DNA of 7,946 nt from an uncultured Chlamydiae bacterium (GCA_903867585.1 CAIPRZ010000020.1:1-7946); one strand, 5' to 3'; numbered from the stretch's first letter, positions 1 to 5,935 are shown. A program made the numbers and translations. The notes: generated by a model not told the origin, from the letters alone.

Positions 1-65
1 CTTTCCAATTTCGTTTTCTTTTTCAATAATATAATCCTTGATCAAAGTAAAGTTTTTGAATTTTT

Positions 66-218
66 CTAAGATTTCGGCATCACAAAATCGGAAATAACCA
101 GTTGTAAATCTAAAGAAAAACCAAGCTGCGATAAGTGTGAAGCTAGATAACTGGCGTTGGTATTGACGATATTACCTGATAAAACCTCATCTCCTATGCT
201 TACAATACACGCTTTCAT
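66..218 (-). pseudogene. cinA: CinA N-terminal fragment, prematurely stopped
   Basis: This minus-strand frame encodes 50 residues and then meets TAG. Its N-terminus is characteristic of the CinA / molybdopterin-binding (MoCF) domain: IVSIGDEVLSG at residues 5-15, then NIVNTNASYLA at 16-26, LGFSLDLQLVISD at 32-44. Intact CinA proteins continue with a GGLGPTxDD motif about 25 residues after the V-x-x-D, and are around 400 residues long. I find that motif in none of the three minus-strand frames down to position 1. The ATG overlaps the stop of the upstream gene as ATGA, with AAAGG about 7 nt before it, so the start looks genuine and translationally coupled. Another minus-strand frame stays open to the left edge (it includes DAEILEKFKNF), so a frameshift near 75-90, a deletion junction or a sequencing error are all possible. 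CinA proteins are linked to competence/damage or to NMN and nucleotide clean-up; here function is probably lost. Confidence 0.62.
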
Positions 219-877
219 GGGACTACCTTTAATCCAAAATCGTCGAAAAATTTCATATTAAGAATTTGCTCTTTTAAATCATGGGAATATCTTATAGCGG
301 TCACTTTTTTCTCATCCCCTTTCATCAGGATTAAAGGCTGTGTATGATGACGAACAAAATGTCTTATTTTACTAAATTTATCATATTCAGAATCTTTAGG
401 TTCAAGTTCTGTTATTTCATGAATCGCAGATAATTCATAAATGGTGGGGAAAAGAATTTTTAGCCCAAAACTTTGAACATCTCTAGCAAACGTTTTTGTA
501 TGCAGTTCTTGATTAATTGAAGAAATAAATAATCCTAGAGGCTGAAACTGGATAACCGATCGCTTGGGCTTCCATAGAAACCGATCTTGAGAAAACGTTA
601 TTTTATGAAAAAAATCTTCCGATGGGGCAACAGAAAGAGAAAACATTTTATTTATTATTTGAGGATCAATCGATCCATGACCAAATAGATTAGTAAGGTA
701 ATTTTTATAAAAATTCAAAAAAGATTCGCTAGTCTCTTGTAGACTTGTAGACTCCTGAACTCCTGATACATTAAAAAACTCAAAAGGTTTTAAAAGCTCA
801 AAAAGCTTTTTAAGATCTTCATAAGAAAAAAGAACCTCTAATTTAAGATAATTAGAGAAATTAATGGAGTGATTCAT
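215..877 (-). CDS. hypothetical protein in the nrdR-lspA operon
   Basis: I do not recognise this 220-residue protein. It has no signal peptide, no transmembrane segment and no nucleotide-binding motif, so it is probably cytoplasmic. It is rich in Phe, Lys, Glu and Leu. The N-terminal 30 residues look helical, and the C-terminal half holds the basic, His-containing stretch KIRHFVRHHTQPLILMKGDE (about residues 169-188), followed by an alternating charged and hydrophobic tail. The ATG lies 2 nt after the lspA stop codon and the TGA overlaps the start of the cinA fragment by 4 nt (ATGA). No clear Shine-Dalgarno sequence precedes it, which fits translational coupling to lspA. The coding frame is clean over its whole length and placement inside a compact operon argues that it is real. 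It may be a lineage-restricted chlamydial protein. Confidence 0.8.
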   Translation of the reverse strand: MNHSINFSNYLKLEVLFSYEDLKKLFELLKPFEFFNVSGVQESTSLQETSESFLNFYKNYLTNLFGHGSIDPQIINKMFSLSVAPSEDFFHKITFSQDRFLWKPKRSVIQFQPLGLFISSINQELHTKTFARDVQSFGLKILFPTIYELSAIHEITELEPKDSEYDKFSKIRHFVRHHTQPLILMKGDEKKVTAIRYSHDLKEQILNMKFFDDFGLKVVP

Positions 878-879
878 TG

Positions 880-1380
880 CTAAATACGTTTTGGGCTTTT
901 AGAAAAGGCTAAAATCATAACACCTAAAAATATGCAACTATCGGCTACATTAAAAACAGGAAAATCATAATTCCAAAAGGTAAAGTGGAACATATCCACC
1001 ACAAAGCCATATTTATAATAATCGATTAAATTACCAATTGCGCCACTACACACTAAGATGAATCCTATCCGCCGGACAAAGTAGGAAGTGGATTTGAATA
1101 ACTGAACTATTAGAAATAAAACAATTAACAATCGTATAAGAGCTAGCATCTGAGGATATTGACTAAATAAACCCCAGGCGGCTCCCTTATTTTTAACAAG
1201 ATTTAAGGAAAAATTGACCCCTCCTAAAAACTTAGAAAAAAGAGCTTTTCCTCCATATGGAAAAAAAGAAGAAAACTCTTGAGACAGTTCTGTGAGTGCG
1301 TAGGCTTTAGATTGCATATCGATTGCAATAAGCCCACATCCTACAAGAAGGGGCCAGGTTTTAGAGAAGACCTTTTTCAA
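880..1380 (-). CDS. lspA: lipoprotein signal peptidase (signal peptidase II)
   Basis: LspA is an inner-membrane aspartyl protease that removes the signal peptide of prolipoproteins after Lgt has lipidated the cysteine. The 166-residue length is normal and four hydrophobic segments are visible (about 9-28, 76-95, 104-120, 143-160). Family motifs are present: D21-x-x-SK, NKGAAWGLFS at 64-73, GAIGNLID at 113-120, VVDMFHF at 127-133 and FNVADS at 143-148. The catalytic dyad should be D129 and D147. One oddity is Y121 where most family members have Arg (GNxIDR). The start codon is TTG, not ATG: it lies 20 nt inside the end of the preceding dksA-like gene and is preceded by AGGAG at a good distance, which supports this start. 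The next gene follows after 2 nt. Confidence 0.95.
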   Translation of the reverse strand: MKKVFSKTWPLLVGCGLIAIDMQSKAYALTELSQEFSSFFPYGGKALFSKFLGGVNFSLNLVKNKGAAWGLFSQYPQMLALIRLLIVLFLIVQLFKSTSYFVRRIGFILVCSGAIGNLIDYYKYGFVVDMFHFTFWNYDFPVFNVADSCIFLGVMILAFSKSPKRI

Positions 1381-1726
1381 ATTTCTCCTGAGATTGAACC
1401 GTCATACAGGCATAGGGAATCGCCTCTAGTCTTTTAATAGGAATTTCTTCTCCTGTAATATCATCAAGACCATAAGTGCCCTCATCCATTTTCTCAAAAG
1501 CGCGGTCAATTTGTTTTAAAATAGAGAATTCTTTAGAACTAAGTTCTAAATTAATGCGTCGATCAAAATCATCGGTGCCCTCATCGGCCTGATGCTGAGA
1601 ATATCCTTTTGACTCATCAGATGATCTTACAAGCTCGGTGCTCCCTTTAACCATAACTAACATCTGATTTTTTAATTCCATAAGACGCTTATGAAAATTT
1701 TTAATATCCTCTTTACTGAGCGGCAT
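1361..1726 (-). CDS. dksA: DksA/TraR-family RNA polymerase-binding protein without zinc cysteines
   Basis: DksA-family proteins enter the RNA polymerase secondary channel and modulate promoter activity, often with ppGpp. This 121-residue protein has the family layout: an N-terminal helical coiled-coil region (about 5-82), then GTYGLDDITGEEIPIKRLEA (83-102) and IPYA (103-106), which matches the zinc-finger domain. The coiled-coil tip motif D-x-x-D-R is present as D52, D55, R56. All four zinc cysteines are replaced: by sequence register D88, T91, T109 and S112 occupy those places. C107 is the only cysteine and is not in a ligand position. The fold may persist without metal, as in some DksA paralogues. 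A good AAGGAGA Shine-Dalgarno lies 8 nt before the ATG. It sits 22 nt after nrdR and overlaps lspA by 20 nt, so it is cotranscribed. The family call is firm; regulatory activity is inferred. Confidence 0.9.
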   Translation of the reverse strand: MPLSKEDIKNFHKRLMELKNQMLVMVKGSTELVRSSDESKGYSQHQADEGTDDFDRRINLELSSKEFSILKQIDRAFEKMDEGTYGLDDITGEEIPIKRLEAIPYACMTVQSQEKFEKGLL

Positions 1727-1748
1727 ATATTAATCTCTCCTTATCCTG

Positions 1749-2204
1749 CTAAATAGTTTCTATTGAAAAATGCTCAATCGCATCTTTAAGTTCATCCACT
1801 CTTTTAAAACGCTTATAAACACATGCAAAGCGTATATAGGCAATTTGATCTAAATCATAAAGATTTTTCATCACAATTTCCCCAAGCTCTGTCGTATCGA
1901 TCTCGCGAACCTGTCTTTCCATAAGGTCAGCGGTGATCTTACTCGATATGGCTCTTACTTGCTGATGTGAAATACTGGTATGCCTACAAGCCATATCAAT
2001 ACCACGAGTCAATTTGTCCTGATTAAAATCTTCATATTGTCCATCTCTTTTTCGAACCTGAAATGTAAGATCAACCGACTCAAAAGTGGTAAATCGTTTC
2101 AAACACTGAAGACATTCCCTTCGTCTTCGCACCGTATTGGTCTCGCTTGAGTTTCTGGAATCGGTCACTTTAGATTCTTCAAAAGAGCAAAATGGACATT
2201 TCAT
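1749..2204 (-). CDS. nrdR: transcriptional repressor NrdR
   Basis: NrdR represses ribonucleotide reductase genes in response to nucleotides bound in its ATP-cone. This 151-residue protein has the normal length for the family. The zinc ribbon is complete: C3-P-F-C6 and C31-L-Q-C34, with the basic stretch RRRREC (26-31) and RFTTFE (37-42) typical of NrdR. The ATP-cone follows at about residues 47-137 (VRKRDGQYEDFNQDKL, then IAYIRFACVYKRF). I chose the ATG at 2204 because MKCPFC is the canonical N-terminus. The frame stays open further upstream, but that extension would run through the terminator and into the tRNA gene, so it is spurious. No clear Shine-Dalgarno is present, and an in-frame ATG four codons upstream (2216) is a less likely alternative. 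It is the first gene of the operon; no nrdAB genes are in the window. Confidence 0.95.
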   Translation of the reverse strand: MKCPFCSFEESKVTDSRNSSETNTVRRRRECLQCLKRFTTFESVDLTFQVRKRDGQYEDFNQDKLTRGIDMACRHTSISHQQVRAISSKITADLMERQVREIDTTELGEIVMKNLYDLDQIAYIRFACVYKRFKRVDELKDAIEHFSIETI

Positions 2205-2231
2205 AAAAAATAACATCGTTAGATGAGGTGA

Positions 2232-2260
2232 TCTATATAGGAAAAAGAAATTACGGGCAA
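2232..2260 (-). promoter_or_regulatory. candidate sigma70-type promoter of the nrdR operon
   Basis: On the minus strand a -35 element TTGCCC (2255-2260) and a -10 element TATAGA (2232-2237) are separated by exactly 17 bp. Transcription would start near 2225, about 20 nt before the nrdR ATG. The site lies downstream of the tRNA terminator, so it can drive nrdR-dksA-lspA separately. This is a consensus match only. Confidence 0.55.
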
Positions 2261-2301
2261 AAAAAAAGTGAATCTGACTGATTTTCTTAGAATTAAGGGC
2301 T

Positions 2302-2337
2302 AAAAAACAAAAAACCTTAAGAAATCTTAAGGTTTTT
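2302..2337 (-). terminator. rho-independent terminator of the tRNA-Ser gene
   Basis: A perfect 12-bp stem (AAAAACCTTAAG at 2310-2321 with CTTAAGGTTTTT at 2326-2337) closes a 4-nt loop. On the minus strand the stem is followed by a T-rich tract (the A-runs at 2302-2309 read on the plus strand). It sits about 10 nt after the tRNA 3' end and before the nrdR promoter, so it separates the two transcription units. Confidence 0.75.
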
Positions 2338-2347
2338 AAATGAAGTT

Positions 2348-2434
2348 TGGAAGGGGTGGGATTCGAACCCACGAAACGCTTTCACGTTTACACGCTTTCC
2401 AAGCGTGCTCAATCGGCCACTCTGACACCCATCC
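2348..2434 (-). tRNA. tRNA-Ser (anticodon GGA)
   Basis: The 87-nt class II tRNA folds fully. The acceptor 5' strand is GGATGGG. The D-arm has a 3-bp stem TCA/TGA. The anticodon stem CACGC/GCGTG holds the loop TTGGAAA, with anticodon GGA at 2398-2400, reading UCC and UCU. The long variable arm (TAAACG...CGTTTC) marks it as serine-type. The T-arm is GTGGG TTCGAAT CCCAC. Two oddities are visible: a U4-U69 mismatch in the acceptor stem and A at the discriminator position, where tRNA-Ser usually has G. The 3' CCA is not encoded, so it would be added after transcription. Confidence 0.95.
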
Positions 2435-2448
2435 GATAGGTGGTAGGT

Positions 2449-2477
2449 ATTTTAGAGATAAGGATGATAACTGGCAA
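2449..2477 (-). promoter_or_regulatory. promoter of tRNA-Ser
   Basis: On the minus strand TTGCCA (2472-2477) and TAAAAT (2449-2454) are spaced by 17 bp. Transcription would begin near 2442, about 8 nt upstream of the mature tRNA 5' end at 2434. The position and near-consensus hexamers make this a good sigma70-type promoter candidate. Confidence 0.65.
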
Positions 2478-2587
2478 GAATCTCTATTTTTAAATTATTT
2501 TTAATAACTTTTAAGCAAAAGTGCTATTCGAAAATTTTAAGTTAGCTCATAATTAAAGCAAATAATCGCTATAAATTAATATTTTCT

Positions 2588-3409
2588 ATGAAACGCTTTG
2601 TTTTAATAACCTGCCTATTTTTATTCGGATTCGCAAAAGATAAGCCTATGGTTACTGTAACGCTGGCCCCTTATGCTTATGCCATAGAAAAAATCGCCCA
2701 GTCCGATATTCAAGTAAATATTCTAATACCCGAAAACGCCAATCCCCATATTTACGAAACAAAACCCAAAGAGATGAAAAAATTAGCTCAATCAGAGCTT
2801 TGGTTTTGCTCAGGCGAGCAGATAGAAAAAAAGCTCAAGCCAAATATTAAAACTAAAACTATAGAGCTCAATAAAAATATCACGCTCCTCCACGATGAGT
2901 GTTCTCATTGTTCAAGCGGCCATCATCATCACAACAGTCAAGATCTTCATACCTGGATGAGCCCTAAAAACTATTTACAGCAGTCTAAAACCATTTTAGA
3001 CGCTTTATGTGAATCTTTTCCTGATAAGAAAACAAAATTTATGGATAACTTTAAAGAGCTTGAATCTGAGCTTGGTAAACTTGTAGTTGTTGTTGAGAAC
3101 TATTCCCATAAGCCTGATTGCGATAGCTTTATCGTCTCTCACGCCGCTTATCAATACTTATGTCACGAACTTAATATGAATCAGATAAGTTTAGAATATG
3201 AAGGGAAAGAATCGAGCTTAAAACATCTTCAAAAAATTTATGAAGATCAGCAATCAAAATCTTTTAAGAAAGTTTTTTGTCAGGTCCAACATGGTGACAT
3301 GGGAGCTAAACGGTTAGCATCGCTTCTTAAATCTGAAGTTATTACCGTTAACCCCTACCAAAAAAACTACCCAAAAGCTGTACAAGAGGTCATTGAAGAG
3401 CTTCCATGA
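2588..3409 (+). CDS. znuA: metal ABC transporter, periplasmic binding protein (ZnuA-like)
   Basis: This 273-residue protein belongs to the cluster A-I metal-binding lipoprotein/ZnuA family, which captures Zn or Mn in the periplasm and delivers it to a membrane permease. Residues 1-16 form a signal peptide (hydrophobic core 4-15, likely cleavage after A16; no lipobox). Likely metal ligands are H54 in NPHIYE, H121 in LHTW and H185 in SHAAY. Between the first two is a short His/Cys-rich loop (H102, C105, H107, C108, HHHH at 112-115), typical of zinc-specific members. Where ZnuA proteins usually have a C-terminal Asp ligand (xDP), this protein has N255 in VNPY, so the site may use three histidines. 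No Shine-Dalgarno precedes the ATG. The stop overlaps the ATPase gene (ATGA). Family is sure; the metal is inferred as zinc. Confidence 0.92.
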   Translation: MKRFVLITCLFLFGFAKDKPMVTVTLAPYAYAIEKIAQSDIQVNILIPENANPHIYETKPKEMKKLAQSELWFCSGEQIEKKLKPNIKTKTIELNKNITLLHDECSHCSSGHHHHNSQDLHTWMSPKNYLQQSKTILDALCESFPDKKTKFMDNFKELESELGKLVVVVENYSHKPDCDSFIVSHAAYQYLCHELNMNQISLEYEGKESSLKHLQKIYEDQQSKSFKKVFCQVQHGDMGAKRLASLLKSEVITVNPYQKNYPKAVQEVIEELP

Positions 3410-4122
3410 ATGCTATTGATATCAAAGGGGTAGATTTTTCCTATGGGCCTATCAAAACATTAGAAAATATATCCATCAGTATTCCTGAACACACTCTAAT
3501 GGGAATCGTTGGACCTAATGGAAGCGGTAAAACCACGTTGCTAAACCTAATCATGGGTTTTTTAAAACCCCAGAAAGGGGAAATTAAACTTTTTGGAATG
3601 TCCCCTAAAAATTTTCAGTATGCCATCGGCTATGTTCCTCAAATCCAAACTTTTGATCCCCTTTTCCCGATTACCGTCCTAGAAGTTGTTATGCTAGGCG
3701 CTTTAAGGGCTCAAAAACCTTTTCAGTCCCTAGATCCTATTTGGGAAACTAGAGCTTTAAAACTTTTAGATTCACTGGGCCTATTATGCAAAAAAAATGA
3801 CAATTTTTTTAGTCTCTCTGGGGGACAAGCTCAACGGGTCTTAATTGCAAGAGCCCTTTTGAACGAGCCTAAAATCCTAATTTTAGACGAACCGACCTCT
3901 AACATTGATCAAGAAAATGAAAAAATCCTCTTTGATCAACTCAAAAAACTAAAAAAAACTACAACCATTCTGATGGTCTCTCATAGCCTTCGACTCTTAA
4001 GTCAAGAAGTCGATGGAGCTTTATTAGTGAATAAATCGTTATGTTTTCTTAAACCTGAACAACTCTGTCAGCACTACTCGCTTGGCATTTTTCACCCTCC
4101 AATACAGATTCAACGATCATGA
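3406..4122 (+). CDS. znuC: metal ABC transporter, ATP-binding protein (ZnuC-like)
   Basis: This 238-residue protein is the cytoplasmic ATPase subunit that powers the transporter. All nucleotide-binding elements are in order: Walker A GPNGSGKTT (36-44), Q-loop Q79 in YVPQ, ABC signature LSGGQ (137-141), Walker B ILILDE (157-162) and the H-loop H193 in MVSHS. The sequence between Q-loop and signature (FPITVLEVVMLGA) resembles Zn/Mn importers of the ZnuC/MntB group. The ATG overlaps the binding-protein stop by 4 nt, and its own TGA overlaps the permease ATG by 4 nt, so the three subunits are probably made by coupled translation. No key residue is missing. Substrate follows from the neighbours rather than from this protein alone. 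Confidence 0.93.
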   Translation: MNAIDIKGVDFSYGPIKTLENISISIPEHTLMGIVGPNGSGKTTLLNLIMGFLKPQKGEIKLFGMSPKNFQYAIGYVPQIQTFDPLFPITVLEVVMLGALRAQKPFQSLDPIWETRALKLLDSLGLLCKKNDNFFSLSGGQAQRVLIARALLNEPKILILDEPTSNIDQENEKILFDQLKKLKKTTTILMVSHSLRLLSQEVDGALLVNKSLCFLKPEQLCQHYSLGIFHPPIQIQRS

Positions 4123-4985
4123 AAGAACTCATAAATCAAAATATTTTTTTAATTATGGCCCTTTTATCATCAACCCTAGCCTCTATTTCAAGTGGCATTA
4201 TGGGGACTTATGTTGTGATAAAAAGGATCTCTTTTTTAGCGGGAAGTCTTTCGCATGCAGTTTTAGGAGGTATGGGCTTTTTTTTATTTCTTCAAAGAAA
4301 ATATGGCCTCACCTACTTAAATCCGACTCTTGGAGCTTTTTTAACAGCTATTGGCTGCGCTTTCATCTTAGGAATTGGGCGTTACCGATTTAAAGAAAGA
4401 GAAGACACTCTAATATCTATTCTTTGGTCATTCGGGATGTCTATAGGTATTATTTTTTTAGCCATGACTCCAGGAACCAATGTCGATATTCTCAATTATT
4501 TATTTGGCAATATTCTCTGGACAAACGCCTATGACATCTACTTACTCATTACCCTTCTTGTTGTAGTATTTATTTTCCATAAACGATACTACCCAAGCTT
4601 AGTATCGATGAGTTTTGATGAAAAACAGGCTGTTTTATCAGGGGTGAATTGCCAAGAGCTCTTTGTAAAACTATTAATCCTTATTGGATGTGTTATCGTT
4701 TTTCTTATAAAAACAGTTGGGGCTATTTTGGTCATGTCTATGCTAACAATTCCAACAGCAACAGCATGCCATTACACAAAGACAGTTAAAGGGATAATTA
4801 ATCAGTCGATTCTTCTTGGGGCCTTATACGCCATTATTGGCGTTATTTTGGCCTATATACTTAACTGGCCCCCGGGAGCCACAATTACACTAATTGCCTC
4901 TTTAGGCTATTCCGCTGTGAAAATGGGGGCGCTTAAAAGGTTAAATAGAACGAATTTTTTTCCAAATCGCTCCAATAAAGCCTAA
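4119..4985 (+). CDS. znuB: metal ABC transporter, permease (ZnuB-like, ABC-3 family)
   Basis: This 288-residue integral membrane protein is the permease of the ABC-3 family. About eight or nine hydrophobic segments are visible (near 9-33, 45-58, 70-87, 99-117, 137-154, 183-200, 203-217, 229-249, 252-268). Family signatures include SLSHAVLGG (43-51), the cytoplasmic coupling stretch MSFDEKQAVLSGVN (164-177), and TVGAILVMSMLTIPTATA (199-216). The C-terminus is short and basic (KRLNRTN...). It is the last gene of the operon and begins at an ATGA overlap with the ATPase gene. No hairpin terminator is visible after it, only T-rich sequence. The binding protein in the same operon points to zinc; manganese is an alternative. 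Confidence 0.92.
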   Translation: MKELINQNIFLIMALLSSTLASISSGIMGTYVVIKRISFLAGSLSHAVLGGMGFFLFLQRKYGLTYLNPTLGAFLTAIGCAFILGIGRYRFKEREDTLISILWSFGMSIGIIFLAMTPGTNVDILNYLFGNILWTNAYDIYLLITLLVVVFIFHKRYYPSLVSMSFDEKQAVLSGVNCQELFVKLLILIGCVIVFLIKTVGAILVMSMLTIPTATACHYTKTVKGIINQSILLGALYAIIGVILAYILNWPPGATITLIASLGYSAVKMGALKRLNRTNFFPNRSNKA

Positions 4986-5004
4986 TTTTGGCCCTTTAGA
5001 TGCT

Positions 5005-5160
5005 TTTCTTTTTGTGCTTTGTCTTTTTACTCTTTTGCTTTTTTTCATTTTAAAACCATTTTAAATAAATATTTTTACTATCACCGTGTAATTATGTACT
5101 TATTATAATAATAATTTTAATACAATTATTTTTTTAATATTAATAAACATTTTGCCAGCT
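5005..5160. other. AT-rich intergenic stretch before the rplU promoter
   Basis: The gap between the permease gene and rplU is 279 nt. Its first part (about 5000-5050) is a pyrimidine-rich plus-strand tract with many CTTTT runs. A 9-nt direct repeat CATTTTAAA lies at about 5047-5066, followed by nearly pure A/T to about 5150. I see no open frame, no RNA gene and no hairpin terminator. The A/T tracts directly upstream of the promoter could act as an UP element; this is inference. Confidence 0.4.
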
Positions 5161-5187
5161 AGGGAATTGACATTGAAAGACAGCTGG
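5155..5187. repeat. short inverted repeat flanking the rplU -35 element
   Basis: CCAGCT (5155-5160) and AGCTGG (5182-5187) form a perfect 6-bp inverted repeat with a 21-nt gap that contains the -35 hexamer. It could be an operator, but arms this short also occur by chance. Confidence 0.3.
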
Positions 5188-5195
5188 TGTAAGAT
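5167..5195 (+). promoter_or_regulatory. promoter of rplU-rpmA
   Basis: TTGACA (5167-5172, a perfect -35) and TAAGAT (5190-5195) are spaced by 17 bp. Transcription would start near 5202, giving a leader of about 63 nt. The strength of the match fits a heavily expressed ribosomal protein operon. Confidence 0.8.
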
Positions 5196-5212
5196 GGTCG
5201 TTCTTCCACTAC

Positions 5213-5233
5213 AGGGCAATTAGGTATTGTCCT
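5213..5233 (+). promoter_or_regulatory. hairpin in the rplU leader
   Basis: AGGGCAAT (5213-5220) pairs with ATTGTCCT (5226-5233) in an 8-bp stem with one G-U pair and the loop TAGGT. It lies in the predicted 5' leader, about 30 nt before the rplU start. No T-tract follows, so it is not a terminator. It may be an autoregulatory site for bL21, as leader structures occur before ribosomal protein genes in other bacteria. The strong Shine-Dalgarno GAGGAGG (5251-5257) lies outside the stem. Confidence 0.45.
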
Positions 5234-5264
5234 AAACCGCGAAGATCATCGAGGAGGCATTTTA

Positions 5265-5576
5265 ATGTACGCAATTATCGAAACTGGTGGGAAACAATAC
5301 AGAGTGCAGAAAGGTGACGTGATTGATGTTGAACTTCTGGAAACCAATGCTCAAGGAATGGTTGATTTTAACCACGTTCTTTTTGTCAATGACGGAAGCG
5401 CAATTAAAGTAGGAAATCCATACGTTAAAGCAGGTCTAGTACGTGCGGAATTTTTACAAGAAGTCAAAGGTCCCAAAGAAATTGCATTCAAATATAAGCG
5501 TCGCAAACGCATTCGCCGCAAGGTGGGTCATAGACAACGTTATTCCCGTATTAAAATTACAGAGATTGTTGGATAA
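5265..5576 (+). CDS. rplU: 50S ribosomal protein bL21
   Basis: bL21 binds 23S rRNA in the large subunit. The 103-residue length is exactly typical. The N-terminus MYAIIETGGKQYRVQKGDVI is diagnostic, as is the basic C-terminal part FKYKRRKRIRRKVGHRQRYSRIKI (split by sense: KYKRRKRIRRK at about 78-88, then GHRQRYSRIKITEI). The start is fixed by GAGGAGG 7 nt upstream. rpmA follows after 12 nt, the usual rplU-rpmA arrangement, and both are served by the promoter and leader hairpin upstream. Confidence 0.98.
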   Translation: MYAIIETGGKQYRVQKGDVIDVELLETNAQGMVDFNHVLFVNDGSAIKVGNPYVKAGLVRAEFLQEVKGPKEIAFKYKRRKRIRRKVGHRQRYSRIKITEIVG

Positions 5577-5588
5577 GGAGAAATCGTC

Positions 5589-5840
5589 ATGGCAACAAAA
5601 AAAGGTCAGGGTTCAACACGTAATGGAAGAGATTCTAGAGCTCAACGTTTAGGCGTAAAAGCTACATTAGGGCAATTTGTTACAGCGGGCAGCATTTTAG
5701 TTAGACAACGTGGCACAAAGTGGCATCCATCTAAAAACGTCGCACGTGCAAGAGATGATTCGCTATACGCACTCATTGATGGCACTGTTAGTTTCAGAAA
5801 GTCTAACAAAACCTATGTTTCTATAGTCCCTTTAGTATAA
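5589..5840 (+). CDS. rpmA: 50S ribosomal protein bL27
   Basis: bL27 sits near the peptidyl-transferase centre, where its flexible N-terminus reaches toward the tRNA ends. The 83-residue protein begins MATKKGQGSTRNGRDS, the normal mature start, so there is no cleavable Firmicutes-type N-terminal extension. The core motif VRQRGTKWHPSKNV (38-51) is conserved. Position 3 is Thr where His is common (MAHKK). AAGGAG lies 8 nt before the ATG. It is the second gene of the rplU operon and is followed by a strong terminator. Confidence 0.98.
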   Translation: MATKKGQGSTRNGRDSRAQRLGVKATLGQFVTAGSILVRQRGTKWHPSKNVARARDDSLYALIDGTVSFRKSNKTYVSIVPLV

Positions 5841-5887
5841 TTTAAAAGACTAAATTCACTATTTATTCATTGAATCATACAATTAGA

Positions 5888-5920
5888 GAGCCTTTGCGAA
5901 AGTAAAGGCTCATTTTTTTT
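5888..5920 (+). terminator. rho-independent terminator after rpmA
   Basis: GAGCCTTTGC (5888-5897) pairs with GTAAAGGCTC (5902-5911) around a GAAA tetraloop: ten pairs with one G-U. An A and then eight Ts (5913-5920) follow. This is a textbook intrinsic terminator placed 47 nt after rpmA and 15 nt before obgE. Confidence 0.92.
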
Positions 5921-5935
5921 AAATCAAAGGTTTTC

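Noticed and set aside
2231..2240. CTATATAG palindrome at the nrdR promoter as a possible NrdR box
   Set aside because: The known NrdR box has a longer spacing between its C and G and flanking ACA/TGT; this match is too short, and only one site is seen.
2205..2372. N-terminal extension of NrdR to an ATG at 2372
   Set aside because: The extension is translated from the tRNA 3' end and its terminator, and canonical NrdR begins at MKCPFC.
2520..2587. Zur- or Fur-like operator upstream of the metal transporter
   Set aside because: The A/T-rich sequence has only weak, broken symmetry and no good match to a known box; TATAAA at 2570 lacks a convincing -35.
4082..4393. Plus-strand reading frame overlapping the ATPase and permease genes
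   Set aside because: It lies in another frame of the well-supported permease gene and has no family resemblance or Shine-Dalgarno.
5081..5109. TATAAT at 5104-5109 as a second rplU promoter
   Set aside because: No acceptable -35 element lies 16-18 bp upstream, and such hexamers are expected by chance in A/T-rich DNA.
5443..5652. Plus-strand frame across the rplU-rpmA junction
   Set aside because: It is a shadow of two ribosomal protein genes that are certain.
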